Below are positions 12,980-23,310 of a stretch of DNA of 64,000 nt, one piece after another. Made by a program: the position numbers and the translations under genes. The notes under the pieces are model-generated. The model made no database searches. It saw nothing but the letters and a program-made list of their open reading frames with translations, and was not told the origin of the DNA. The DNA is taken from assembly GCA_963932465.1 (NCBI GenBank), contig OZ010793.1:369424459-369488458 (forward strand). The letters are read 5' to 3'. The stretch is from Maratus speciosus. Its lineage: Eukaryota > Arthropoda > Arachnida > Araneae > Salticidae. Within the stretch, counting starts at the first letter, position 1. Every line of letters starts with the position of its first letter.

Positions 12980-13215
12980 ATACTTTTATTGCAAAATCGT
13001 AAGGCGCGATATCTTTTTTCTGCGAAATCACAATAAGAACATGTTATACATTATCTTCATTGAGTGTTGTAAGTCTTTTTGCATCACAACAAGTAATTAC
13101 TTCGGTTCACAGTTAACATTAAAATTTTTCTTCGAAAGCACTTTTTATAGATTTATTTTTCCCCCTTACATGTTTTTTAAAATGTTCAAATGTATTATTT
13201 TTTTATATAAACAGG
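12980..13215. repeat. Direct repeat copy 2 (~230 bp)
   Basis: Partner of the block at 12305-12550, about 680 bp downstream in the same orientation. Differences are single-base changes and a deletion in the pyrimidine tract. Two same-orientation copies this close could be long terminal repeats of a very small solo element or a segmental tandem duplication. No internal coding region supports an LTR element. Confidence 0.8.
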
Positions 13216-13700
13216 GAGGTTCAAATTAAAGTATCCCTGTTTGGGAGCAGTGGATGTAACGACTTCATATTTGGAGGATATACATATCAGACCATGGGAA
13301 ACTGATTGGTGCAAACAAAATTTCAGTTCAAACAAAGACCGCTAGGGGAAAATGAGGCACTGCGATCGATTTTATAAACATTGAAAATGTGCGATGTTAG
13401 TGTAATTAAAAAAATTACAGTAAAATCGAAATTTAATCGTCTGCTGTTCCCAACATCAAAATGAATTCAGAATTACGGACGGACACGTTTGTCCTTTATA
13501 ATACAGATATGGAGCTACGAGAATCACGAACCCCGGAAGTTTTATTTATTGTAGCCGAATGAATAAGTCACGAGGCACTGCTCAAAGATTTTTAAATAGT
13601 GCATTTACTAGTATGTCTCAAGAAAGTTGCACAGCAGTGTTTGTTATTGTAAGCGATCATACTAAAAATAATAAATAAATTTAATGCCATGTAAATGTAA
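13210..13700. other. Unclassified segment with terminal-looking hairpin
   Basis: Begins with ACAGGGA ... TCCCTGT (13212-13242), a hairpin of the sort seen at transposon ends. It continues with a moderately GC-rich stretch (CAAAGACCGCTAGGGGAAAA; ATTACGGACGGACACG) less AT-biased than its surroundings. A decayed DNA transposon 5' end is possible. I found no matching right end, and reading frames are broken. Confidence 0.3.
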
Positions 13701-13714
13701 AATATATAATAAGA

Positions 13715-14148
13715 TCTTTCAAAAGTTCACTGTCTTACTTAAAAGGCGACTAAAATAGTTAAAAATATACATTTTATTTAAACCTTCTTAGTACTTTCAA
13801 GCTTCCCAAGGTCATCATCAGAGAATATTTTAATAACTGAGTGTTGTTTATTTATACGAATACGTCAGTTTGTTTTGAAAATGAGAGAGCCAATGATTAT
13901 TAGAGGACATAGATTACAATACTGCTACTTCTACTTTCAACTCTAATAATTATTGGCTCTCTCATTTTCAAAGCAAAGTGATGTATTTGTATAAATAAAC
14001 AACATAAGGTTATTAAAATATTCTCTGATGACGGGCTTGGAAAGCTTCAAAGTACTAAGAAGTTTTAAATAAAATGTATATTTTTAACTTGTAATATCTT
14101 TTATATTATTTTGGCAACCTTTTAAGTAAGACAGTGAATTTTTTAAAG
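13715..14148. mobile_element. Long foldback element with CTGATGA-type motif in both arms
   Basis: Arms of about 190-200 bp at 13715-13905 and 13941-14148 are reverse complements with scattered mismatches and small indels; the spacer is about 35 bp. Shared blocks include AATGAGAGAGCCAATGATTA and AAAATGTATATTTTTAAC. Each arm contains CTGATGA followed by a stem-like segment and a GAAAG/CAAAG motif (13795-13821 on minus, 14025-14050 on plus), resembling the conserved core of hammerhead ribozymes. The same layout recurs at 34783-35121. Probably a retroelement 3'-end dimer; the parent is unknown. Confidence 0.75.
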
Positions 14149-14510
14149 TTCACATTACATATTTTATGCTTGAATCAAGGTGAAAAATTGCTTTTCCTCT
14201 TATGATTTTATTTGCCATGTAAATGATTGGTAATTTATACAAACAAGAATAAATTACGCCATTTTAAAATTACATTTTAGAATAAAATTTTGAAATCAGA
14301 TGATTTCTGTTTTAAAGAGACGAAGAAAACTTTAAAATTAGAAAGCAGGCCAGGGACACATTTCAATAGATATTTAAAACAACGTCTTGATAATTGTCAT
14401 TGCGACTAACTACCGATTGTCAAATGAGGTACTTGCCCTATCCCTTAAAGACAGAGGAAATATCCTCTTTTTCATTGTTAATAACTTATATAAATTAAAA
14501 TATACACTGA
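14149..14510. other. Left flank of the mariner-like element
   Basis: No gene. The segment TATCCCTTAAAGACAGAGGA at about 14445-14464 is single-copy flank here, but it is included in every downstream 235-bp repeat unit. The amplification therefore captured DNA from outside the transposon. Confidence 0.6.
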
Positions 14511-15890
14511 TATACGGGGCAGTCCATCTGTTGGTTCTTTTATTAGTATGAAAGAAAACGCATTTTTTTATGAGTCGAAATCCTTTATTAAACATAGAAG
14601 GTGGGACTATGCCATTTATGTATGGAATACAATATCGCACGTGTGGCCACCGCGGCTCCGCTTACATGCCATCATCCAAACATCAAAATTTTCGATGACT
14701 TTTCCCAGAAGGAACGCATTTTCCCTATCCCTTAAAGACAGAGGAAATATCCTCTTTTTCATCTGTTGGTTCTTTTTTTATTATGAAAGAAAACTCATTT
14801 TTTTATGAGTCGAAATTCTTTATTAAACATGGAAGGTGGATATATGCCATTTATGTATGGAATACAATATCGCACGTGTGGCCATCGCGGCTCCGCTTAC
14901 ATGCCATCATCCAAACATCAAAATTTTCGATGACTTTTCCCAGAAGGAACGCATTTTCCCTATCCCTTAAAGACAGAGGAAATATCCTCTTTTTCATCTG
15001 TTGGTTCTTTTTTTATTATGAAAGAAAACTCATTTTTTTATGAGTCGAAATTCTTTATTAAACATGGAAGGTGGATATATGCCATTTATGTATGGAATAC
15101 AATATCGCACGTGTGGCCATCGCGGCTCCGCTTACATGCCATCATCCAAACATCAAAATTTTCGATGACTTTTCCCAGAAGGAACGCATTTTCCCTATCC
15201 CTTAAAGACAGAGGAAATATCCTCTTTTTCATCTGTTGGTTCTTTTTTTATTATGAAAGAAAACTCATTTTTTTATGAGTCGAAATCCTTTATTAAACAT
15301 GGAAGGTGGGACTATGCCATTTATGTATGGAATACAATATCGCACGTGTGGCCACCGCGGCTCCGCTTACATGCCATCATCCAAACATCAAAATTTTCGA
15401 TGACTTTTCCCAGAAGGAACGCATTTTCCCTATCCCTTAAAGACAGAGGAAATATCCTCTTTTTCATCTGTTGGTTCTTTTTTTATTATGAAAGAAAACT
15501 CATTTTTTTATGAGTCGAAATTCTTTATTAAACATGGAAGGTGGATATATGCCATTTATGTATGGAATACAATATCGCACGTGTGGCCATCGCGGCTCCG
15601 CTTACATGCCATCATCCAAACATCAAAATTTTCGATGACTTTTCCCAGAAGGAACGCATTTTCCCTATCCCTTAAAGACAGAGGAAATATCCTCTTTTTC
15701 ATCTGTTGGTTCTTTTTTTATTATGAAAGAAAACTCATTTTTTTATGAGTCGAAATCCTTTATTAAACATGGAAGGTGGGACTATGCCATTTATGTATGG
15801 AATACAATATCGCACGTGTGGCCACCGCGGCTCCGCTTACATGCCATCATCCAAACATCAAAATTTTCGATGACTTTTCCCAGAATGAGC
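14430..15890. repeat. 235-bp satellite derived from a mariner left end
   Basis: CATCTGTTGGTTCTTT recurs at about 14526, 14759, 14994, 15229, 15464 and 15699; the last four steps are exactly 235 bp. Each unit contains the transposon TIR core, the antisense transposase C-terminus up to the KVIENFD region, and about 50 bp of left flank (CCCTTAAAGACAGAGGAAAT). Two subtypes alternate (GGTGGGACTATG with CCACCGCGG, and GGTGGATATATG with CCATCGCGG), suggesting expansion by unequal exchange of a two-unit block. The 86-codon plus-strand frames that recur with this period are antisense artefacts. Confidence 0.92.
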
Positions 15891-16252
15891 AAATCTATGG
15901 CCAAAATTTCAGCCCGGATGTTACGTTTGAAGTCTTGGATTGTGCGGGGGACATTGGCATATACTTTACTTAGAAACCCGCAAAGAAAATAATCCATTGG
16001 GGTTAAATCGCACGATCTTGGAGGCTAATTCACATCAGAATTTCTTGAAATTACTCGATCTGGAAATTTTTCATTCAATAAGTTGATGGTTTGGTGAGCA
16101 GTGTGTGCCTTCTTGTCATACATATGCCATACATAATTACAAATGGTATACATTTGGCAGTTCATGCATGCATGACACATGACAGCTGACACAAATAACC
16201 TGTGAAATATTTATAGTTCAAAAAAGAACCAACAGATGGATCACCCAGTATA
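14511..16252 (-). mobile_element. Mariner/Tc1-like element, deleted and internally amplified
   Basis: The left end TATACGGGG...TCCATCTGTTGG (14511-14535) and right end CCAACAGATGGATCACCCAG (16229-16248) are terminal inverted repeats of about 30 bp flanked by TA, as in the mariner/Tc1 superfamily. The transposase is on the minus strand but only its C-terminal third remains (15791-16130). The left end plus the 3' end of the transposase plus a piece of left flank has been amplified in tandem (14430-15890). The element cannot be autonomous. Confidence 0.85.
15791..16130 (-). pseudogene. Mariner/Tc1-like transposase, C-terminal remnant
   Basis: Read on the minus strand, the segment gives a typical DDE transposase C-terminus: ...FPDRVISRNSDVN, a stop where tryptophan is expected, PPRSCDLTPMDYFLCGF, a short indel, SKVYANVPRTIQDFKRNI, then GKVIENFD...CKRSRGGHTCDIVFHT and a stop at 15791. 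The PRSCDLTP-DYFLWG block precedes the last catalytic acidic residue in many arthropod mariner/Tc1 relatives. The in-frame stop and the missing N-terminal two-thirds make it non-functional. The 3' end is the part copied into the 235-bp satellite. Confidence 0.85.
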
Positions 16253-16256
16253 AATG

Positions 16257-17193
16257 TAGGGGAACCCCGGGCACAACGGGGTACCGTTTCGGAATGAAGT
16301 TTGACGTTTTTCGGTGTCTAAGAGGTGCTAGTAGCAAGAGGCAATAAGTAGAAATAAGAAAACCTGTTGCCATTCAACTTCGGCAGCCATGTTATACTAG
16401 TTTTCTCGAGCGTTGGTTCGTGAATTTTTTGATCCTGTATTGTAATTTCTGATGATTTTGTAACCAATAAGGTATACCAAGGCACACATACTTTTTTTTA
16501 CATTACAACCACAGTTAATTCATGCTTGAAGTACGTTTAATTGTCTTTAGTTTCGTGTAGTTAAACGTTTGTTTACGTATATTTCTCAAGCGACTTTACC
16601 CTCCTAACCTAAATCGTATCCCCGGGGCGGAACGGGTGAGGCGGAATGAGGAAGTACCCCATTCTGCCCAGAATTTTTTTTAATTAACTTGTTCTGACTG
16701 TGAAGGTTTATATTGCGGCGAATCTTACTAAAAGTCAGTTGAAGGTTATGTCACTTGTTTCATGTGCAAGAAATGGACACACAACTGCTGAGCAGCAATG
16801 GATAGCGAAGATGATGAGACTGTCCTATTGTGTGAATTTTGTCAATAAGCTTAAGAAAAGGACACAATCAATGAAAACTGTAGTTAAACCTTTATAGTCA
16901 CTTAAAACTAAATCATTTTTTTTTCATTTCCACAAGTTTTATACGTTTTCATAATTAGTTGTCCTTATCACCCCATTCTGTCCCATACCCGGGGCAGAAC
17001 GGGACAAATTACATAATGTTCTGTTTCTGAAAAAAGAATATTGTTATTTTGTTTTCTTACAATCTTATTAATTTTCTTTATTATTACACTATAATGTGCT
17101 CATAGAAAATTTTGCAGCTCGCTTAATTAACCCTTTTGTATTTTTAAACCATATTTTCAGCTTGGTACCCCGTTCTAAACCCGGGTTCCCCTA
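16257..17193 (+). mobile_element. Non-autonomous pogo-like DNA transposon
   Basis: TIRs TAGGGGAACCCCGGGCACAA at 16257-16276 and the inverted TTCTAAACCCGGGTTCCCCTA ending at 17193, with TA at each outer edge. Internal GGGGCGGAACGGG and GGGGCAGAACGGGAC motifs repeat the end sequence. Length is about 940 bp, against over 2 kb for a complete relative. It contains only a C-terminal zinc-finger remnant of the transposase (16684-16848). It lies 4 bp from the right end of the mariner-like element. Confidence 0.85.
16684..16848 (+). pseudogene. C-terminal PHD-like zinc-finger remnant of a pogo-like transposase
   Basis: The plus frame from 16684 reads LTCSDCEGLYCGESY, stop, KSVEGYVTCFMCKKWTHNC, stop, AAMDSEDDETVLLCEFCQ, stop. 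The C-x2-C ... C-x2-C-x2-W-x-H-x2-C ... C-x2-C spacing is the cysteine/histidine-rich tail found after the DDE domain in many arthropod pogo/Tigger relatives. Two in-frame stops show decay. The position near the 3' side of the TIR element fits that origin. The assignment rests on motif spacing, not on a database match. Confidence 0.65.
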
Positions 17194-17420
17194 TACGTAT
17201 CGTCACTCTAAATTAAAATATCTGAAACGGATTGTTCAATTTTCAGACGTCTTAATTTTTTCAGACACTTTATGCGTCTGAATTTCAGACACCCCATGCG
17301 TCTAAATCGCAGCCATTTTTTTGTAACCATTATACGTAGCCATGTTTGACCACATTGAATCCTGAAAAAATATTTGGCCATGGTTCTGCTCCCGCCACAT
17401 ACAATAAAATCTGTCAATAG
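17194..17420. other. Segment with repeated TCAGACAC/GTCTGAAA motifs
   Basis: Several copies of TCAGAC and GTCT(G/A)AA appear at 17240-17305. A similar pattern (GTGTCTTAA / TTAAGACAC) occurs at 37850-38070. It may be a diverged palindromic repeat. No gene. Confidence 0.4.
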
Positions 17421-17949
17421 GAGGCACCTAGAGGATTTGTCCTCAATTCAGAGGTGTCTGCGTTTCCTAGGTAAAAGTATATAAAACATGAACGCGTTGT
17501 GAATGAAAAATGTGTTCCTTAAATAGTAGGGTTCTCAATTTAGGAGTGTCCAATGGAGGTTTTACTGCAAAACCTTCATATGGACAACTTTATTTAGCGA
17601 ACACTCACCATTTTCAACACAAGCATATATATTTTTACCCAAAAAAGCGAACACCTTCGAATAGCAAACAAATTCAGCGTTCCAGAAGTGCGTGCTATTG
17701 AGAGGTTTTGCCGTATTTAGATTTTTTAAAATTTATTTAGTTTTTGACTTTATTCAACTTTAGAAGTTCAAAATATTGATTATAATCAAAACAATGTCGA
17801 AGCAAATTTAAAATACAAGCTTTACAAAAATTACACATCTAATTTGGGACTCCTAAAATGGAAGGGACATTGTCCAGTTTGTCCATGCTTCAATCAAATC
17901 CTTTTTGTCCAACCCTGCATTTATGTTCAAAAAGTCCAACCCTGCATTA
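17421..17949. repeat. Left part of an interrupted Tigger-like repeat (Helitron target)
   Basis: Contains phrases typical of decayed pogo/Tigger ends (GTGCGTGCTATTGAGAGG, AGCGAACACC) and ends with two copies of GTCCAACCCTGCATT spaced about 30 bp. Blocks here (17600-17860) are also related to the right part (35893-36240), so the original repeat had internal similarity. Its end at A17949 joins T35893 in the ancestral state; an uninterrupted relative is at 45262-45430. The short frame at 17510-17701 is not a gene. Confidence 0.7.
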
Positions 17950-18105
17950 TCTATACTAATATTATAAAGAGGTAAAAATTGTTTACTTGCAGGGGTAAGC
18001 TCTGGAACTACCTAACCGATTCCAAAAGTAATGGCATCAAAATGATGGTGTTAGTCCAACTTATAACATAGGCTATATGCGGCATTCTCACAATCTTTTG
18101 ACTTT

Positions 18106-18781
18106 CATGTCCCTGAATAATAATTTTTATTTAATACACTTTTTTGTGTTTTTTTTTTTATTTCATATACTTGGGAACATCCCATTGCATGATTTCACAA
18201 CAGTATTAATGAGATAAATAAGTTTTGGACGATGTTGGGGGTCCAAACACATGGAAAACTCATCTACCGTCCCGTGTCCCTGATGCTGATTTTTAAGTTT
18301 GGAGCTGTCTGGATAAAATTGTTTCAATAAAAATAACTCGATGTAATTATTTTCTGAAACTGGAACTATTGTTTTATATAAATACGTACCTAAAAATTAA
18401 CCTGCACACATTTTTAGGGTTGATATTATTTTTTGAACTCTGTCCCTGGGTTTTAGATTCCTTACCACCCCTCTTCTAAAATTATACAGAAAATCACTTC
18501 AGATGCAGCGACAGAATTTTTTTCAAGTTTTTGCTCATGCAGAAGTATGCTAGAGAAAGAATATCTAAAATTCTTTGACAGGAAATTTACTGCGGAATAT
18601 AAATCAGCATTTAAATATCAATTTCAAGCACCTGGTAGTCTTACCGTCCCCAAGGTTTATTCCTGCACTTTTCGAGGTAAATTTTTTTAAAAAAATTTAA
18701 TTTAATCCAATGTTAACAACTGTTTCTAAAAATCATTGAACATTGTGGCTATCACTTAGTCTTAACATGATTTTCCTAAAA
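18106..18781. other. Internal left sequence of the TIR element
   Basis: No gene. Contains CCGTCCCGTGTCCCTGATG and similar GTCCCT motifs that recur on the right side (CCGTCTCTTTTTTTACC, GTCCCTTCTTTAACACC, 24797-24860), supporting a single pre-insertion element. Confidence 0.5.
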
Positions 18782-18789
18782 ATAGGTGA
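18782..18789. repeat. Target-site duplication of the hAT-like element (left)
   Basis: ATAGGTGA, repeated exactly at 24777-24784. Eight-base duplications are characteristic of hAT transposition. The ends between the copies are TAGGGCTGGA and TCCAGCCCTA. Confidence 0.9.
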
Positions 18790-18997
18790 TAGGGCTGGAC
18801 GATATCAAAAATTTAATATCGCAATATATCAACGAGTTAATATCAATAACGGTGATATATCGCGATAACTACTTTAAAGTGTGAGAGAATAGAAAAATTT
18901 CTTATTGCTAAAGACAAATGGTATAGTAGGAATAATTTTATTGCAAATAGCTGTAGGAAGCAAAGAATTGATGTTTTATACCTATTTGCTCACGCAA

Positions 18998-19004
18998 TAT
19001 TCTT

Positions 19005-19047
<43 letters not shown>
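18998..19047. repeat. (TA)n microsatellite
   Basis: About 20 uninterrupted TA dinucleotides within the hAT-like element, on the 3' side of the minus-strand reverse transcriptase remnant. Confidence 0.95.
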
Positions 19048-19360
19048 TTAAAACCACAAACAAAATATCAAAATCCATCACTCACCATAGCTGCATTGAA
19101 ACTCACATCAAAAATATTATAATAACCAACATAAACTTAACTCTTAAAATCAAACTGAATAACCAAACTAAAGAAAATATATAATTGCAAGACATAACAG
19201 AACAGAACAGAAGGCGAGCGGTATGGCTAACGACATACACTGCAGGGTTAAGTCAGACTATACGCATGCTACGTCCCCCTTCACTCGCCAAGACCAAAAT
19301 TGAAAAAATGAAAAACTATGAAAAACTAAACAGAACTACAACATCCACCAAACTATCTCT

Positions 19361-20286
19361 CTACCTCATTAGATCAATCAACTCATCAAAACCTCCATTC
19401 TCATCCATCACTGAGTTCAGTTCAGTTCCGTACCTGCTACTCTTAATAAAATCACAAGTTATTCTCCTGATGAAATTGCGAGGATAACCATGCTTGAATC
19501 CCAAGCGGCACCACTCAAAAATATCACTAAACATATCTTTAACTCTAGTACTCAGTCTTTCGATTCGTATTAATCCATTTCTAAGTACATTTCTTTTAAT
19601 CGAAACATTCACATTGGAATCAAAATATATCAGCTTTAAGGTATTAAAGTTGAAATCATTTCGCTTGTCAAATATCTTCGATATCAAATTTTCATTTTCT
19701 ATGCTCAGGTTCACATCTAGAAAATTAATATTTTTACAATTCTGGGATGAGGGTTCCAGACTCAGAGACGTAGGATAATATGTAAAATCAACATTTTCAA
19801 TATCATTGTTTAATTTAACTATCAAAACATCATCTATATATCTGTAGGATAATGTGTTACTGTTTAAATTATTATTTCTTTCATATATATGTAAGTAAAT
19901 GTTTGCCAAAATGGAACTGAAACTCCCCACTCCCCCCCCCCCATTGGAATACCCCGAATCTGTTTAAATATTGTATTTCCTTCGTAAAGGTAGTTTTCTT
20001 GTACTACTAACTGAAATAAATTTATGAAAAAATCATAATGAACATCCATAGTACTATTTGTATTATAAAAATCTACTATTTTATCTTTTAAATCTGTCAA
20101 ATCAATTGTATTATAGAGGTCTGCAAAATCGTAAGCGAATAAACCAGTAATATTTTTTAATTTTTTCAGATTATCTAATAGTGTATAGCTATTTTTGATA
20201 ATAAAAGTCGTCTCTCCCCCCATCACTCCGTCAAACATATATCCGTCAAACAACATTTGTATCATATATATATATATATGATACAA
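19361..20286 (-). pseudogene. Penelope-like reverse transcriptase fragment
   Basis: Minus-strand frames at 20286-19864 and 19930-19361 together read as a palm/thumb fragment. Visible parts are DFADLYNTIDLTDLKDKI (motif A-like), FKQIRGIPMGG (motif B-like), SFSSILANIYLHIYE, SYRYIDDVLIV with the YxDD box at about 19829-19840, INFLDVNLSI (motif D-like), and a thumb-like ...GFKHGYPRNFIRRI. The GIPMGS...SPxLANI and GYP signatures fit Penelope-like elements; a telomerase-related single-copy RT is the alternative. The reading frame breaks inside a G/C homopolymer (plus 19926-19942). The 5' end is truncated near an (AT)n palindrome at 20255-20288. No GIY-YIG domain follows. Confidence 0.75.
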
Positions 20287-20288
20287 AT

Positions 20289-22235
20289 AAATACTTTAGA
20301 AAAAGGAACCAATATTCGTTATCTATTTGCACTTATATCATTGATTACATAGTGGTTTTCTTTAGCTTGTTCTCAATTCTTCCTGTTTTATGTATTATTT
20401 ATGAATAACTTTTTAACTATTTAATTTTATCGCGTAAACGGAGAATATTATTTTAAAAAAAACTTTACTAGATAAACTAAAAAGTTCTCAATTTTAGAAC
20501 GTTGATGATTTTAAAATGATTAAAATAAGTGAAAAGCAAAAACTGAAACAGATTTAATGTCATAATTGCATGTACTCGTAATTAAATAGTCTTCAGTGAA
20601 TGACAGATGCAGCAGAAATTTTATTTTTTAATCTTTTTCTAAGAGTATCAATACATTCTTAATAGTTAAAATATTAAGAAAATTTCTCTGTCTTTATACC
20701 TTCATATTTGTTTATCTATGGATGAATAAAAAATAAAAAATTTTAAAATATACATATTCAAATCCCATTTGGAAATAGACCTATGCTAAGGAAAGTTCAC
20801 TTTTTTATAAATATTTTGTAAATAACATCTAGACCCATAACAACATATTTTTCCAGAAAGAAACTAACAAAAAACTTACCATAAAATTCTACTTGATTAC
20901 GCAAAATACTCGGTTTGATATTTAAATCTGTTTTTTATTTCGAAAGTGCCACTGAATTTAAAAGGAGAAAAAAAAAAAAAAAAAAAAAGAAAAGAAATGT
21001 TGCAAATGAAAAAAATAGAAATAAAATAAAGTTATTGGCTAACAAAAACAAAAACATAAACAAAACAATCGATATTCTGCATTAGATTTCAAAAAGTTCG
21101 AAATGTTATGAAAATACTCATAACATTTATTTTAAAAGATTAATAAACAAAAAAACTTAAAACATTAATAATCATATAATTATTTACAAATGAATATACA
21201 TCTTATAGATACCCACGCCTTGTCCGGATGGCTTTTTAAAAAGCCGTCATGACAGAAAACTCCACCTACCCGCCCCCCCCCCCCTCATTTTAGCGCGAGA
21301 ATACATTATTCAAATTCTATTCTTTTAAATCGTATAAAAAGGACCTTGAAAGTGACATCAAGTTTGTAGTGCTTAAGTGCAGAGAAAAAAAACAGTTGCA
21401 AGCAAACAAAAAAAGAAAAAGAATGAAAATCAAAATCTTCTTTTCCTTACTGTTAAAAAAATAATAATAATCAATATATCCATATCTCCTATGTAAATTC
21501 ACCGATTTCTTTCAAATTTTCAGCTAGTTGAAATAATAGTAAATTAGGCTGTGTAAGAAATTTTTATTAAAATTTAATTATTTATTAGAAAGTTACAACG
21601 CCTTCCGTAACTTCGAATGAAAAGCAGGAGCGCATCTGCAGTTTGTTTTCGTTTATTCACCTCGCTCCGAGAAATCGGAAGTCATATGTTTACACAATCA
21701 GATCATTATGTTTTTCAATGCAGAAAGAAACCATGGATAGAGCTTTTATTTGTTTATTTTTTCTTTTTAACTCAAATATCTACTTTAGTTTTATTATTTT
21801 TAAGTACTATTTTTTTTTCAGTATTGTAAACGTGTTTCTGATATAAATAATTTGCGGGGAAAGAGAGTGTTCAATGTGGACAGATTTTTTTTTTCTTACA
21901 TTAAAAAAATTCGCTATTAAAACATCTGCTTTAACATTGTGGTTTTTTAGTATTGAAAACGCATTCTTGACGTAAATCACGCACTGTTTTTTGTATTTTG
22001 GGAGAGGAGGTAGGGTGGAGGGCGGCGGTAGATATATATATATATTTTTAATTAAAATGAAACGAAATTCGGAATCGCCAAGGTCAAATGGGTGCTGGAT
22101 TTCGAATTTTGTACCGCATATTTATGTATAAAAATTAAAGTACTGGATTTTTCAGATTATTTGTGCGTCTGTGCCGGCCATAGAACATGGTATATCAATT
22201 TTAGTGATCTTGATCTGATCACTTAAGCAATTATA
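20289..22235. other. AT-rich interior of the hAT-like element
   Basis: No gene recognised. Holds a poly-A run near 20967-20988, a C-run of about 12 at 21273-21284 following TAGATACCCACGCCTTGTCC, and poly-T. The frames at 21617-21846 are AT-rich nonsense. Confidence 0.4.
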
Positions 22236-22240
22236 AGCAC

Positions 22241-22660
22241 TAGTGTTGACTCTAAGCTGCTTTAGCAGGGCGCAGCGGCCGGCGGCCCTTTTTAATTCTA
22301 TTTTACGCCTGGCGGCCCTTTTTATTTCTATTTTGCGCCCAGCGGCCCTTTTTATTTCTATTTTAGCACCCGGCGGCTCTTTCGAAATTCTTCCGATGCG
22401 CCCGGCTGTCTTTTTAATACTTCCTATACGCCCGTGGCAATTCAGTTGATCTCGGAAAAATATCACAAATTCTAGGGACTCTAAACAAACCACCTCAAAA
22501 TATTTTTTGTAAACAAGGTACAAGTGTGCCCTTTTTGAAAAAAAGTGCCCTTTTATTAGAATAGTATTCCCTTTTTGAGAAAAAGTATCCTTTTTCAGAA
22601 TATTGTCCCCTATGTGAAAAATTCCCGCCCGGCGGCCTTTTTTTTCTAGAGTCAACACTA
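22241..22660. mobile_element. MITE with internal GGCGGCCC minisatellite
   Basis: TIRs TAGTGTTGACTCTA (22241-22254) and TAGAGTCAACACTA (22647-22660), flanked by AGCAC on both sides (22236-22240, 22661-22665). Inside, 22270-22440 has about five ~30-bp units of the type GCGCCC(A/G)GCGGCCCTTTTT plus ATTTCTATTTT, GC-rich against an AT-rich background. The inner right end reads GCCCGGCGGCCTTTTTTTTC, so the unit derives from the element's own subterminal sequence. The 168-codon minus frame across this region only translates the minisatellite (repeating KIEIKRAAGR-like peptide). Confidence 0.75.
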
Positions 22661-22909
22661 AGCACGTAAACCTATAAAATTTTTAATGTAAATTAAAATG
22701 AAAGGAAAATGTGGTTAAAGAAAATCCAAACTTTTAAACAATGAAAAAAGAAAATAGATTTTTAAATTATTACTCTGTAGTTTTTTAAGCAAAAATAAAG
22801 CTTCAAAATTTCTATTAAAAATGTATTATATAACTATTATTTTTACCAAAAAATAGAGAGAGAAAAGTAAAGTAAGGGAAACTATCAATTCGACGTATAC
22901 TACAAAAAA

Positions 22910-23310
22910 GTTCAAACCCGACCCAGTCTTCAAATTAGATTCTTGCATCGTCTCAGGTTACCCGAACCCGACCCGACACGCGGTTCGTGTAGACCAACCA
23001 TTTTAAAAGAAAGTCAGGAATATATTTTATGAAAAAAACTATATAATTGAACATTAATGAGTGTATATGTATTCAATTTTGTACTAAAAAGATAAATTTG
23101 ATATTACAGAATAATTCTTTTTTATATTGTATTAAAATATGAATTTATTTTCTTCCACTTCGAGTTTGTGATGAAGTGTGCCGGGTGTCGGTCGGGTTGA
23201 CTTTAAGCAGAGTTTTCGGGTTTGGCTCTGGTAAGACGCGACCCGTGCCGCACTACACCCCGAGTGAGCAGAAAAAAAGGCCGACCTAGCCTGCATGTCC
23301 AGAGCAAAAA
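22910..23310. repeat. CCCGACCCGA-rich inverted repeat region
   Basis: ACCCGAACCCGACCCGACAC (22961-22980) faces GTGTCGGTCGGGTTG and TCGGGTTTGG (23187-23226) in inverted orientation, separated by AT-rich DNA. It has the look of a decayed MITE with GC-rich ends. Frames at 23132-23437 are not supported as genes. Confidence 0.45.

Noticed and set aside
12305..13215. Complete LTR retrotransposon
   Set aside because: Two direct repeats exist, but there is no gag or pol between them, and the spacing is only about 680 bp.
14548..15992. Six consecutive 86-89 codon plus-strand frames that look like a tandem gene family
   Set aside because: They are the antisense of the mariner transposase end and TIR within the 235-bp satellite. 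The frames repeat only because the unit repeats.
19361..20286. Telomerase reverse transcriptase gene
   Set aside because: The fragment lacks N-terminal RNA-binding motifs, is broken and sits inside a transposon. Motif style (GIPMG, GYP) fits Penelope-like elements better.
22152..22658. 168-codon minus-strand frame with KIEIKRAAGR-type repeats
   Set aside because: It is a translation of the GC-rich minisatellite inside a MITE and begins at its edge. There is no independent coding evidence.
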